A stretch of 64,000 nt of DNA, from NCBI RefSeq assembly GCF_001598435.1, contig NZ_BCYY01000013.1:1-64000 (forward strand), written 5' to 3'. The position numbers and the translations under genes were made by a program. The DNA is from Sphingomonas pituitosa NBRC 102491. GTDB lineage: Bacteria; Pseudomonadota; Alphaproteobacteria; Sphingomonadales; Sphingomonadaceae. The stretch's first letter is position 1. Each line of letters opens with the position of its first letter. The notes below the pieces were generated by a model. The model saw only the letters and a list, made by a program, of their open reading frames with translations. It was not told where the DNA came from and searched no databases. Shown in pieces: positions 25,244-33,863 of the stretch.

Positions 25244-26098
25244 ATGACGCTTTCCATCCCCGACCTGTCACGCGACCGTCGGATAGAAGATCCGACAAAT
25301 CTCTGGATTATACATCCAGCGGCACGCCGCCTTCTGCCCTGGTTCCTCAAGCGCGGAATCTCCGCCAATGCGGTCTCTTTGGCCGGGCTGGCCCTTGGCC
25401 TGTCGGCGGCGCTCGCCTACACCCAGTGGAAAATCTGGGCTTTTGCCATTGTCGGCTTGCTGCTGTCCGTCGGCTGGCTTGTCGCTGACGGGTTGGACGG
25501 GATGATCGCGCGGGCCACGGGCACCGCCAGTCCGCTGGGGCGCGTGCTGGATGGGTTGTGCGACCATGGCGTTTTCATCCTGATCTATGTGTCGCTGGCC
25601 CTGTCGATCGGCACATTGGAAGGCTGGGCACTGGCGGTCGCCGCGGGCGTTGCCCATATGGTTCAGTCCAACCTGTACGAGAGCGAGCGCGCCCGCTTTC
25701 ACCGGCGTTGCAAGGCGGTGGCGATGATCGCCCGTCCTGCCCCCAGCCGCAACCCGCTCGTTCAACTCTATGATTATGGCTGGGGAATGCTGGATCGCGT
25801 CGCCGCTCGGTTTGATGACGCGCTGGCGCATCACCACGCTCCCTCCGACCTTGCGGCAACCTATGGCGCCCTGGCTGCTAGGCCGATGCGGCTGATGAGC
25901 CTGTTGTCCGCCAATGTGCGGGTCTATGCGATTTTCCTTGCCTGCTTTGCAGGCAATCCACGCCTGTTCTGGTGGTTCGAACTCGTCCCACTGAACATCA
26001 TCCTCATCTTCGGACTTTTCCAGCACCGCATCGTCGAGAATCGCCTAAGAACAGTGCCGGAGGATAGTTTCCAACAAATCAAAGGAAGTAACAAGTAA
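25244..26098 (+). CDS. CDP-alcohol phosphatidyltransferase family enzyme (candidate CDP-inositol:acceptor phosphoinositol transferase)
   Basis: 284 residues, about six membrane helices. The catalytic signature D-x2-DG-x2-AR-x8-G-x3-D-x3-D is intact: DGLDGMIAR (D82) to GRVLDGLCD (D107). The family swaps an alcohol for CMP on a CDP-activated substrate in the membrane. The following two genes make inositol-1-phosphate and probably CDP-inositol, so this enzyme may transfer phosphoinositol from CDP-inositol to a lipid or polyol, as DIPP synthase does in thermophiles. Alternatively it could use CDP-diacylglycerol plus inositol-1-phosphate. Its TAA shares a base with the next ATG (TAATG). Confidence 0.8.
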   Translation: MTLSIPDLSRDRRIEDPTNLWIIHPAARRLLPWFLKRGISANAVSLAGLALGLSAALAYTQWKIWAFAIVGLLLSVGWLVADGLDGMIARATGTASPLGRVLDGLCDHGVFILIYVSLALSIGTLEGWALAVAAGVAHMVQSNLYESERARFHRRCKAVAMIARPAPSRNPLVQLYDYGWGMLDRVAARFDDALAHHHAPSDLAATYGALAARPMRLMSLLSANVRVYAIFLACFAGNPRLFWWFELVPLNIILIFGLFQHRIVENRLRTVPEDSFQQIKGSNK

Positions 26099-27195
26099 TG
26101 CCGGCCATTAACATTGCCATCGTCGGGGTGGGAAATTGTGCCAGCTCTCTCGTGCAGGGCCTTTCCTATTATCGCGAAGGTGCAAATGAGACAGTCGGGC
26201 TCATGCATTGGGACCTAGGCGGTTACAAGCCGAACGATATCCGCGTCGTAGCGGCCTGGGACGTTGATCAGCGGAAAGTCGGCAAGGACGTGTCCGAGGC
26301 GATTTTCGCGAAGCCGAATTGCACCGCCATCTTTTGCGAAACCGTTCCCCCCACGGGAACGAAGGTGCAGATGGGGCATATTCTTGACGGCGTCGCCGAA
26401 CACATGTCGGATTATGACGATAACCGGACCTTCCTGCTTGCCCGCGAGAAGGAGGCCTCCAAGGCGGAAGTGGTTGCCGCTCTGCGCGAGACCAAGGCCG
26501 ACGTGCTGATGAACTATCTGCCGGTGGGTTCGCAGGCCGCCAGCGAGTTCTACGCCGAATGCGCGCTCGAGGCGGGTGTGGCATTCGTCAACAATATTCC
26601 GGTGTTCATCGCGAGCGACCCCGTATGGGCGGAACGCTTCACCAAGGCCGGCGTGCCGATCATTGGCGACGACATCAAGGCGCAGCTCGGTGCCACCATC
26701 GTGCATCGCGTGCTGACCGACCTGTTCGCCAAGCGGGGCGTGAAGCTGGAGCGAACCTATCAGCTCAACACCGGTGGCAACACCGACTTCCTCAACATGT
26801 CCAATCATCGCCGTCTCGCCTCCAAGAAAATCTCGAAGACCGAGGCGGTGCAGTCGGTCGCTGCGGAGCGTCTGGAAGACGAAAATGTGCATATCGGCCC
26901 GTCCGACTATGTGCCTTGGCAGAACGACAACAAGGTCTGCTTCCTGCGGATGGAAGGGACCATGTTCGGCGGTGTGCCGATGAACCTCGAGTTGCGCCTT
27001 TCCGTCGAGGACAGCCCCAACAGTGCGGGCGTCGCCATCGACATGATCCGGTGCGCCAAGCTGGCGAAGGATCGCGGTCTGGCGGGGCCGATTGATGCGG
27101 CATCTGCCTATTTCTGCAAGCATCCGCGTTTTCAGATGACCGATGATCTGGCGGCGCGCGCGGTCGATGATTTCATTGCCATTGCGGCGGAATGA
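26098..27195 (+). CDS. Inositol-3-phosphate (L-myo-inositol-1-phosphate) synthase
   Basis: 365 residues. NIAIVGVGNCASSLVQGLSY is the NAD-binding start. DLGGYKPNDIRVVAAWDVD, GDDIKAQLGATIVHRVLTDL and QLNTGGNTDFLNM are the diagnostic motifs of bacterial/archaeal inositol-phosphate synthases. It converts glucose-6-phosphate to inositol-phosphate. This enzyme is common in actinobacteria and archaea but patchy in alphaproteobacteria. It sits between a CDP-alcohol transferase (TAATG) and a cytidylyltransferase (ATGA), which fixes the pathway context. Confidence 0.92.
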   Translation: MPAINIAIVGVGNCASSLVQGLSYYREGANETVGLMHWDLGGYKPNDIRVVAAWDVDQRKVGKDVSEAIFAKPNCTAIFCETVPPTGTKVQMGHILDGVAEHMSDYDDNRTFLLAREKEASKAEVVAALRETKADVLMNYLPVGSQAASEFYAECALEAGVAFVNNIPVFIASDPVWAERFTKAGVPIIGDDIKAQLGATIVHRVLTDLFAKRGVKLERTYQLNTGGNTDFLNMSNHRRLASKKISKTEAVQSVAAERLEDENVHIGPSDYVPWQNDNKVCFLRMEGTMFGGVPMNLELRLSVEDSPNSAGVAIDMIRCAKLAKDRGLAGPIDAASAYFCKHPRFQMTDDLAARAVDDFIAIAAE

Positions 27196-27914
27196 TCGAA
27201 ACCGGCATTGTTCTCGCGGCAGGCGAAGGCTCGCGCCTTCGCGCTGTCGCCCCGCTCAAGCCGCTCTGCCTCGTTGACGGGCGGACACTGCTTGCCCATG
27301 CCGTGTTCGGCATGGCGCAGGCAGGGCTGGCGCGGGCAGTCGTGGTCGTCGGCTATGAGGCAGAGACGATCGAATCCTACGTCGCGGCGCAAGACTGGCC
27401 GATCATCGTCGAGACCGTACGGGTAGAAGATCATCGGCATCCCAACGGCTCGTCGCTGCTCGCAGCAGAGCCGCTGCTAGGCGGTGCCGAGGCGATCCTT
27501 GCGATGTGCGACCATCTGGTCGAACCCCAATTCTATCGGCGAATGGCCGGCACGGATACGGGCGGCGGTGCGTCGCTCGGGATCGACCGTCGGCTCGATA
27601 ATGATTGGATCGATCTTGACGATGTGACGTGCGTTCAGACGGACGGCGACCGCGTGGTCGGCATCGGCAAGGGCCTGGCGCTCTATGATTGCTTCGATAC
27701 CGGCGTCTTCGCTGTCGGCAAGGGCCTCTTCGATGCACTCCGCGGATTGGAAAGGCCCTCTCTCACCGAAGGGATGCGGCGCCTGGCATCCGAGCGGGCC
27801 GCTGGCATCAGGGATTGCAGCGATCTTGAATGGATCGATGTGGACGATGAGCGGGCATGGCGCGTTGCAGAAACATGGCTCGCATCCAGTCGTCTTGGCG
27901 CAGGTGACGCTTAG
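27192..27914 (+). CDS. Inositol-1-phosphate cytidylyltransferase-like nucleotidyltransferase
   Basis: 240 residues. GIVLAAGEGSRLRAV followed by LKPLCLVDGRTLLAHAV is the nucleotidyltransferase P-loop-like signature. LAMCDHLVEPQ carries the metal-binding Asp-His. VGIGKGLALYDCFDTGVFAV is very similar to the IGK-x-L-x2-(Y/F)D-x2-DTG-(I/V)F block of IPCT, the enzyme that makes CDP-inositol in di-myo-inositol-phosphate synthesis. It probably joins CTP and inositol-1-phosphate. The ATG overlaps the synthase TGA (ATGA). In hyperthermophiles IPCT and the CDP-alcohol transferase are often fused; here they are separate genes flanking the synthase. Confidence 0.7.
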   Translation: MIETGIVLAAGEGSRLRAVAPLKPLCLVDGRTLLAHAVFGMAQAGLARAVVVVGYEAETIESYVAAQDWPIIVETVRVEDHRHPNGSSLLAAEPLLGGAEAILAMCDHLVEPQFYRRMAGTDTGGGASLGIDRRLDNDWIDLDDVTCVQTDGDRVVGIGKGLALYDCFDTGVFAVGKGLFDALRGLERPSLTEGMRRLASERAAGIRDCSDLEWIDVDDERAWRVAETWLASSRLGAGDA

Positions 27915-28161
27915 GATCGGCGCGACTAGCGGCCAGGGTGATGCGGGGACCGGGATGCGGGATCACCCCAGGCACGAATATCGAAGGACCATGGCGCCGC
28001 CCGGCCGCCCAGCCGCCCGGCGGGCACGCGATCGAACGCCGTCGCGATGGTTCAGCGCTGCCGATGATCGCTGTCGGCAGGCGCTTGTCCGCCCCTGAGC
28101 AGCGGAAAGCCGGCACTGTCGTGGCGGCTTCTGCTCCTGGACGGGCGCGGTCGAGGGCGGG

Positions 28162-28521
28162 CTAATTCGGTTTGCGCAACACCGGCATTCGGCTTCCATC
28201 TTGTTCTCGACGCCCTGCGCGATACGCCCTTCGGACGGCCGCAGGCATATGCTGTGCCAGCAGGATAGCGGCGGCGCCGGGGCAGTGCCGCCCGCTCGCC
28301 AGCCGCGCATCGAACCTCGTCTCCGGGTCCATCGGGTCGTAGGCCTCGCAAAAGGCGGCAGCAGCACGTTCGACCCGGCGTACCAGCCTGGCGCGATCGT
28401 CTGCGGTATCAAGCCGCAGATCGCGATAGGCGACTGTCATGCGCGGCGGGAATGCCATCGCCGACGTGCCGCTGGCGCAAGCCGGCAGCAGCGCGGCGCT
28501 GAGGAGCACCAACAACTTCAT
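28162..28521 (-). CDS. UrcA family protein
   Basis: 119 residues. A secretion signal with lipobox-like LLPACASG is followed by the UrcA pattern TVAYRDLRLDTADDRARLVR, an Ala-rich helix with Cys (AAAFCEAYDP) and a second Cys (GRHCPGAAAILLAQHM). The two Cys probably form a disulfide. This small secreted family is widespread in sphingomonads and its function is unknown. No partner gene is obvious here. Confidence 0.75.
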   Translation of the reverse strand: MKLLVLLSAALLPACASGTSAMAFPPRMTVAYRDLRLDTADDRARLVRRVERAAAAFCEAYDPMDPETRFDARLASGRHCPGAAAILLAQHMPAAVRRAYRAGRREQDGSRMPVLRKPN

Positions 28522-28637
28522 GATTGTCTCCGCTATAGGAGGATTGGCGTTGATCGCGCCGAAGGGCGACGGCCACGGTTCCGCCTGGCCGATCAGGCCG
28601 GGGCGGGGTTACGTCCGTCCGCGGCCAAGCGGCCGGC

Positions 28638-29156
28638 TCACCTCAGGCGGCGGAAATGGAAGTTCCTGACGAAGGGCGCTCCGCCCGAGTCCGCCGCAGC
28701 GGCAGATTCGGTCATTTCCTTGCCGTCCAACGACACCGCATATACCCGCACCGAGCCCAGCATCTTGTTCTTCGAAAGGCTCATGACCAGCACGTTGGGC
28801 GCGGGCTGGTTGATCGCGGCGCTGTCCGCTTCCGACAGATCGCCTTCGCCTGCCGACGCCAATCCGTCGCGCGCATAGCGTACCGTCATGTGGCGGACGC
28901 TGCCGTCCGGCGCGGTGATGTCGACGGTTGTCCGCCAGTGGCCGGCGCCGGCATCCTCGAAAGTGTAGAGGACGCGGCGGGGCGGGGGACCATAGTTGGC
29001 CGGCATGCGGCTGAGGTCCAGCTCCCAGGTCCCGAGGAAGGGGGACCGGCCGGCGGCGGTGGTATCCTCCGGCCCCGCGACGGCCGGCATGGCGGACATC
29101 ACGAACAAGGCTGTCGCCGAACAGCGCAGGATGGAACGCAGGACTGCGGTTCGCAT
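28638..29156 (-). CDS. Secreted hypothetical protein
   Basis: 172 residues, not recognised. ATG 29156 follows AAGGAGAAG. The signal peptide is SILRCSATALFVMSAMPAVA with cleavage near residue 27. The mature part starts FLGTWELDLSRMPANYGPPP and has repeated beta-strand segments (RRVLYTFEDAGAGHWRTTVD, VRHMTVRYARDG, VRVYAVSLDGKEMTES), reminiscent of lipocalin/DUF1579-type beta barrels. That resemblance is weak. The neighbours give no functional hint. Confidence 0.6.
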   Translation of the reverse strand: MRTAVLRSILRCSATALFVMSAMPAVAGPEDTTAAGRSPFLGTWELDLSRMPANYGPPPRRVLYTFEDAGAGHWRTTVDITAPDGSVRHMTVRYARDGLASAGEGDLSEADSAAINQPAPNVLVMSLSKNKMLGSVRVYAVSLDGKEMTESAAAADSGGAPFVRNFHFRRLR

Positions 29157-29301
29157 ACGTCTTCTCCTTGCCCCGAGGGTGCGGCGGGGCTTCCGCGGCG
29201 ACGAACGCGTCGCTTCACGGCACCGCTTGCGGCCATGCGGCCTCACGCTCCGGGGCGGTGCACCCGAAGAACGTCTCGAACTCTGTTGCCGTACGACGCG
29301 G

Positions 29302-29946
29302 TTACCGCGCCGGATTGGGCGCCGGACCGGGCGAGAAATGCGCGTGCCAGCGCGCCACGCTGGCGATGATCGCCAGCTCGATCGCGAGCACCGCGCCCTG
29401 GAGCAGCGCCTGCCGGCCATCGATGAACAACACGCTCATGAACATCACCAGCGTCGCCGATGCGGCCAGGCTCAGGCTGCCCCAGCGAAGTGCTGCCGCC
29501 CAATCGCGTTCCAGAACCACCCAGGCGATCCGCAGGTGCCCCAAACCGATCAATAGCTGCAGCAGCGCCAGCGACGGGATCGCTGCCTGATAGACACCGC
29601 GCAGCAGGCTCTCCTGCAGACCGCCGTCGATCATCGCGCCGCCCAGCCCGTGCCGGCCGGGATAGAGATAGGGCAACCCGAACAGCGCGCAGCCGATCTG
29701 CAGCGCGGCCATGGGCAGCAGCACCCCGATCGCCACGGCATAGCTGGTGAGGACGAATTGTCCTTCCTCGGCCGCGAACAGGCCGCGCCCTGCGGCGAGA
29801 AGGCACCCGAATGCGAACTGCACCGGTGCGCCTTCGGCCATCGCTGTTTCCAGTTCCGCCTCCATCGCCATGGCCCAGTCGCGCTTGCGCTCGCCGAGGC
29901 AAGCGGCCGCCAGGCGCAGCAGCGCGCGTGCGAACAATGCCTTCAT
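29302..29946 (-). CDS. Membrane protein coupled to PadR
   Basis: 214 residues with about four hydrophobic helices after an amphipathic N-terminal helix (RLAAACLGERKRDWAMAMEAELE). That N-terminal segment, with the E-R-x-x-W-x-x-x-M-E-x-E pattern, is frequent in membrane partners encoded beside PadR regulators. ATG 29946 overlaps the padR TGA (ATGA). It probably acts as the partner or target of the PadR unit; the biochemical role is unknown. Confidence 0.65.
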   Translation of the reverse strand: MKALFARALLRLAAACLGERKRDWAMAMEAELETAMAEGAPVQFAFGCLLAAGRGLFAAEEGQFVLTSYAVAIGVLLPMAALQIGCALFGLPYLYPGRHGLGGAMIDGGLQESLLRGVYQAAIPSLALLQLLIGLGHLRIAWVVLERDWAAALRWGSLSLAASATLVMFMSVLFIDGRQALLQGAVLAIELAIIASVARWHAHFSPGPAPNPAR

Positions 29947-30245
29947 GCCAGCGCTCCCTTGAACGGTTGGCCCGGCGCGCTGCCGGCGAGGTCGCGCGCG
30001 AGGGCGGCGCCTGCCGAGGTCAGGCGATAGGCGTGGCGCGCGGGACGCCCGGGCTGTGCGGGCTCGCGCCACTCGGCCTCGACGAGCCCCTGCTCCGTCA
30101 TCCGCATCAGCAGCGGATACAGCGTCCCGGACAACAGGCCGGTGACCTTCATCAGGTCATACCCATGCCGCCATTCGCCACGCGCTTCCGACAGCGCTTC
30201 GAGGAGGCGGTACATCTGCTTCGAGGGCTGTCGTTTACGAACCAT
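29943..30245 (-). CDS. PadR family transcriptional regulator
   Basis: 100 residues. QMYRLLEALSEARGEWRHGY, TGLLSGTLYPLLMRMTEQGL (recognition helix) and VEAEWREPAQPGRPARHAYR (wing) are the PadR winged helix; the C-terminal dimer helix is short. There is no ribosome site before ATG 30245, and the promoter-like element ends only 11 nt upstream, so the mRNA may be nearly leaderless. The same element precedes the serine hydrolase gene. Confidence 0.85.
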   Translation of the reverse strand: MVRKRQPSKQMYRLLEALSEARGEWRHGYDLMKVTGLLSGTLYPLLMRMTEQGLVEAEWREPAQPGRPARHAYRLTSAGAALARDLAGSAPGQPFKGALA

Positions 30246-30255
30246 GACGCCATAC

Positions 30256-30280
30256 CAACATATGTAGATTTAAGAGTCAA
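30256..30280 (-). promoter_or_regulatory. Shared PadR-type promoter/operator, padR copy
   Basis: A 25-bp block identical in 24 positions to 31879-31903. On the minus strand it starts with TTGACT (possible -35) and carries the near-palindrome CTACATATGTTG, similar to ACAT/ATGT PadR boxes. It is placed to autoregulate padR. Confidence 0.65.
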
Positions 30281-30303
30281 GCGCAGGCGCCGCGTCGATT
30301 GCG

Positions 30304-31809
30304 TCAACGGTCCTTGCCCGACGCCGACGGCGCTGCGGTCGAGCGGACCATGCGCATCGGCGGCCCGCCTTCGACGATCGTGAAGCTTGCATACTCTGCA
30401 TCGAAGGCGATCACCACGCCCAGCACATGGGAGAAGAACCGCGTCGGCGAGAGCGCCGCCAGCCGCTCCGGGCTAGGCGCGCCCGCATCGGCGAACAATC
30501 CGTCGGGACGGGCTTCCAGGCGCACCGAAAGGCCCCCGCCCTCGAACCGACCCGCTGCCCTTGCCAAAACCGCAAGCGGAAGCCGCTTTTCCGGCACCGC
30601 CGGCGGCGCGATGTCCGTCCAGCCATAGTCGGTCGCCACCGCGCGGACGACTTCGTCGATCAGCCGCCGCCCCTGTCCGCCATTGGTGAGCGCGACGATG
30701 CCTTCGCCCTTTTCGGCATAGGCGATCATGAACGACTGGAAGCCCTCGTTGACCCCGTCGTGCCCGAAGCGTTTGGGCGCGGTGGTATAGAGTTCGACGC
30801 CCAGTCCCCAATGGTCTTTGACCGGGGTCAGCATCGCCCGCGCCATCGCCGGGGACAGCCGATGTCCCCGCTGGCCGGCGGCCGACGCCTGAAGGTCGAT
30901 CAGCATGCGTGCGAGATCGCCGGCGCTCGTCCAAAGCCCTGCAGGCGCCAGTTCGGGATAGACATGATAGTTGCCGGGAACTGGGCGGCCCGCCACATGG
31001 CCGAAGGCGATGTCGGCAAGGATGTCGGGCGACGGCGGCTGCGCGAAGGCGCTCCGCGTCATGTGCAGCGGGCCCAGGAGCTCGCGCTGCACCAGTTCGG
31101 CGAACGGCAGGCCGGTCGCATCCTGCAGGGCGAGCTGCGTGAGAACATAGCCACCGCCGGAATACTGGAATTGTGCGCCCGCCGGCAGCACGCTGCGCAC
31201 CGCCATGCTGTTGGCGGGGGCCACGCCGTCCAGGATCTGCACCGTCGTCGGCAAGGGCGCTCCGGGCAGGTAGCCGGCGAAGCCATGCACGCCCAGCCCG
31301 GCCGTGTGGCTCAGCAATTGCCGCAGCGTGACTCCCTGCGGAGCCAGATGGGCGTCGCCGGGGAGATGCCAGCCGCGCAAGGACAGGTTGATGTCGCCGT
31401 CGAGCGACAGCTTGTGCTGCTCCACCATGCGGAGCGCGACGACGGCAGTCGCGACCTTGCTGATCGACGCAGCTTGGAACGCCGTCTCCGGCGTGACGGG
31501 CGCGCAACTGGCAGTATCCCGCACGCCCCAGCCGCGGGCCCAGTCGATCCGGCCTCGGTGGATGACCGCGACGCTGATCCCCGGTACGCCATATAGCCGC
31601 ATGCGCGCTGCCAGGCTGGACGGCGCGTCCCCCGGCGCGCGCACCGGCGACAACAAATTGGTCTCGACGGCGCGGGTGTGGATGTTGCTGCGGCCGCCCG
31701 CATCGCGGTTCGGCATCGGGCAAGGCAAGGGCGAGACTTGTGCCATCGCCGGAGCCGCGGCGGCCGTGCCAGCCAAGAACGCGAGCATGGCGATTCGTGC
31801 GTAGGTCAT
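30304..31809 (-). CDS. Periplasmic serine hydrolase, class C beta-lactamase family
   Basis: 501 residues. A signal peptide (IAMLAFLAGTAAAAPAMAQ) precedes the beta-lactamase/penicillin-binding fold: FQAASISKVATAVVALRMVE with the catalytic S-x-x-K, QYSGGGYVLTQLAL with the Y-x-N-like second motif changed to YSGGG, and GHDGVNEGFQSFMIAY near the third motif. Members include esterases and D-aminopeptidases rather than true resistance enzymes. ATG 31809 follows GGAGATG. The promoter shares a 25-bp element with padR, so PadR probably controls it. Confidence 0.8.
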   Translation of the reverse strand: MTYARIAMLAFLAGTAAAAPAMAQVSPLPCPMPNRDAGGRSNIHTRAVETNLLSPVRAPGDAPSSLAARMRLYGVPGISVAVIHRGRIDWARGWGVRDTASCAPVTPETAFQAASISKVATAVVALRMVEQHKLSLDGDINLSLRGWHLPGDAHLAPQGVTLRQLLSHTAGLGVHGFAGYLPGAPLPTTVQILDGVAPANSMAVRSVLPAGAQFQYSGGGYVLTQLALQDATGLPFAELVQRELLGPLHMTRSAFAQPPSPDILADIAFGHVAGRPVPGNYHVYPELAPAGLWTSAGDLARMLIDLQASAAGQRGHRLSPAMARAMLTPVKDHWGLGVELYTTAPKRFGHDGVNEGFQSFMIAYAEKGEGIVALTNGGQGRRLIDEVVRAVATDYGWTDIAPPAVPEKRLPLAVLARAAGRFEGGGLSVRLEARPDGLFADAGAPSPERLAALSPTRFFSHVLGVVIAFDAEYASFTIVEGGPPMRMVRSTAAPSASGKDR

Positions 31810-31878
31810 TGCTGCATCTCCAGCGACGTCCATCCGCGATAGGGAATACCCCGGAAGCTGACGCCAGCGGAGAAATAT

Positions 31879-31903
31879 CAACATATGTAGATTTTAGAGT
31901 CAA
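31879..31903 (-). promoter_or_regulatory. Shared PadR-type promoter/operator, serine hydrolase copy
   Basis: Second copy of the 25-bp element found before padR (one mismatch). TTGACT lies at its upstream edge on the minus strand and CTACATATGTTG follows. It sits 70 nt upstream of the hydrolase start, leaving a normal leader. Confidence 0.65.
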
Positions 31904-32118
31904 CGATGGCTGCGCCGATATCCGCACCATCAGTTTGACGCCGTTCGCTGGGGGCTGCTTCCTCGGGACGCCCTTCAAGGCTCCTGAACGGCCGTCTTCC
32001 GGCACATGGCTCCCGGTCTGCTCATGGACGTGGGAATGGCGGGGTTCGGCAAGAACAGCCGTTCGGGCGCGGGTGCGGGGGAGCGGGCTGAGTCGGTCGC
32101 AAGCGGCCGGCTCGCAAG

Positions 32119-32158
32119 CCGAAGTGGAGCGCGCCGGCACTGGCGCGCTCCACTTCGG
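32119..32158 (-). terminator. Strong hairpin one base past the GMC oxidoreductase stop
   Basis: Perfect 17-bp stem (CCGAAGTGGAGCGCGCC and its complement) with a GGCACT loop. No T-tract follows on the minus strand. It probably ends or protects the 3' end of the nine-gene sugar operon. Confidence 0.65.
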
Positions 32159-32159
32159 A

Positions 32160-33833
32160 TCAGGCGCGCAGCTGCTTCACGGCATGGTCGGCGGCGCGCA
32201 TCGTCAGCGCCATGAAGGTCAGCGACGGGTTGACGCACGAGGCCGAGGCCATCTGCGCGCCGTCGGTGACGTACAGGTTCGGTGCGTCATGCGCCTGGCT
32301 GAAGCCGTTCAGCACCGAACTGCGCGGATCGGCGCCCATCCGTGCGCCGCCCATCTCGTGGATGGCGTCGCCGGGCACATGCTCGCCCTCGTTGCTCGTC
32401 ACGTTGACGAGGCCGGCCGCGCGCAGCATCGCTTCGCCCTGGACCTTGGCATCGGCGATCAGCTTCAGCTCGTTCTCGCGGAAGGTCACGTCGAAGCGCA
32501 TCAGCGGCACCCCGAAGCGATCGACCTTGCTGGCATGCAGCGAAACGCGATTGTCCTTGTAGGGCAGGCACTCGCCGAACGCGCCCATGCTGAACCGCCA
32601 CGGGCCGTAGCGGCGCATGGCGTGCTTCATCGATGCGCCGAAGCCCACCGGCGCGGCCGGCACGCGCCAGGCGCTGCCCTGATAGCCATAGCCGCGCTTG
32701 AAGCCGACGCCTTCCTCGCCGCCGATGTTGCGGAAGCGCGGGATGTAGACGCCGCCCGGCCGCCGGCCATATTCGATGAAGTCGGTCATGCCCGGGATCT
32801 CCCCGTCGATGCCGACGCGGAAGATGTGGTCCATCACATAGCGGCCCAGCGTGCCGCTGCTGTCGAAATGGCTGCGCTCACTGCCTGCGGGCCGCGAGTT
32901 GAGCAGGATCTGGTTCGATCCCATCGCCGAGGCGCAGAGGAACACCAGGTCCGCGTTCACCACCTGGGCCTGGCCGGTCTTGGCATCGACATAGCGGACG
33001 CCGGTCACGCGCTTCTTCGCCGCGTCATATTCGATATTGGTGACCACCGCGTCGGACTGGAGCGTCAGCTTGCCCGTGGCGCGCGCGGCGGGGAGGGTGA
33101 CCGCCTGGGTGGAGAAATAGGCCCCGAACGAACAGCCATTGCCGCATTGGTTGCGGAACTGGCACTTGGTGCGGCCCTGGTCGGGCTTGTCCTCGGTCAT
33201 GTTCGAGAGGCGGGTGTTGATCAGCTTGCGGCCGGGGAATTTGGTTTCCAGCTGCTGCTTCAGCCACTTCTCGGCGATGTTCATCGGCATCGGCGGCTGG
33301 AAGTTGCTGTCCGGCAGATAGGGCAGGTTTTCGCGCGAGCCCGAGACTCCGATATAATCCTCGACCTTGGCGTACCACGGCGCGAGATCGTCATAGCCGA
33401 TCGGCCAGGCGCCATCGATCCCTTCGCGCTGGTTCGCCTCGAAATCCTGCGGGCTCCAGCGGAAGCTCCAGCGGCCCCAGATCAGCGACTTGCCGCCGAC
33501 CGCGCCGGGGCGGATCCAGTAGAATTTGCTGCCCTCGTCGAAGGCATAGGGGTTCATGCGGTCGTTATTGTAGAAGCCCATGTTGCTGGGCTGGACGTAA
33601 CCGCGCTTGGCGATGAAATAATCTTTTTCCTGCAGCGGCTTGGGCATGATGTTGTGGGCGGGCACGTCATAGGCCGGCTTGCCGTCGTACGGATAGTCCT
33701 CGCCATGCTCGACCATGCGGCCGCGATCGAGCATCAGGACGCGAAGTCCCTTCTCGGTGAGTTCCTTCGCGGCAAAGCCGCCGCTGACGCCCGAGCCGAT
33801 GACGATCGCGTCGAACCTGTTGGTTGCAGCCAT
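32160..33833 (-). CDS. GMC oxidoreductase, candidate glycoside 3-dehydrogenase large subunit
   Basis: 557 residues. The FAD motif AIVIGSGVSGGFAAKELTEK leads the protein; CQFRNQCGNGCSFGAYFSTQ and the GMC C-terminal signature HEMGGARMGADPRSSVLNGF with VNPSLTFMALTMRAADH are present. With the gluconate-2-dehydrogenase subunit-3 protein and cytochrome c in the same operon it fits the FAD-dependent enzymes that oxidise C3 of sugars or glycosides and feed electrons to cytochrome c. No signal peptide is visible; export may be piggy-back on the Tat-signal small subunit. Confidence 0.85.
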   Translation of the reverse strand: MAATNRFDAIVIGSGVSGGFAAKELTEKGLRVLMLDRGRMVEHGEDYPYDGKPAYDVPAHNIMPKPLQEKDYFIAKRGYVQPSNMGFYNNDRMNPYAFDEGSKFYWIRPGAVGGKSLIWGRWSFRWSPQDFEANQREGIDGAWPIGYDDLAPWYAKVEDYIGVSGSRENLPYLPDSNFQPPMPMNIAEKWLKQQLETKFPGRKLINTRLSNMTEDKPDQGRTKCQFRNQCGNGCSFGAYFSTQAVTLPAARATGKLTLQSDAVVTNIEYDAAKKRVTGVRYVDAKTGQAQVVNADLVFLCASAMGSNQILLNSRPAGSERSHFDSSGTLGRYVMDHIFRVGIDGEIPGMTDFIEYGRRPGGVYIPRFRNIGGEEGVGFKRGYGYQGSAWRVPAAPVGFGASMKHAMRRYGPWRFSMGAFGECLPYKDNRVSLHASKVDRFGVPLMRFDVTFRENELKLIADAKVQGEAMLRAAGLVNVTSNEGEHVPGDAIHEMGGARMGADPRSSVLNGFSQAHDAPNLYVTDGAQMASASCVNPSLTFMALTMRAADHAVKQLRA

Positions 33834-33863
33834 TTTATTTCCCTCTCCCAGGGAGTGTTATGG

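Noticed and set aside
27915..28161. Search for a direct repeat of the tRNA-Gln 3' end (island right border)
   Set aside because: No copy of the tRNA 3' end was found by eye; the border stays undefined.
30304..31809. Antibiotic-resistance beta-lactamase
   Set aside because: The second motif is altered (YSGGG instead of Y-x-N) and the protein is longer than true class C enzymes; a general serine hydrolase is the safer call.
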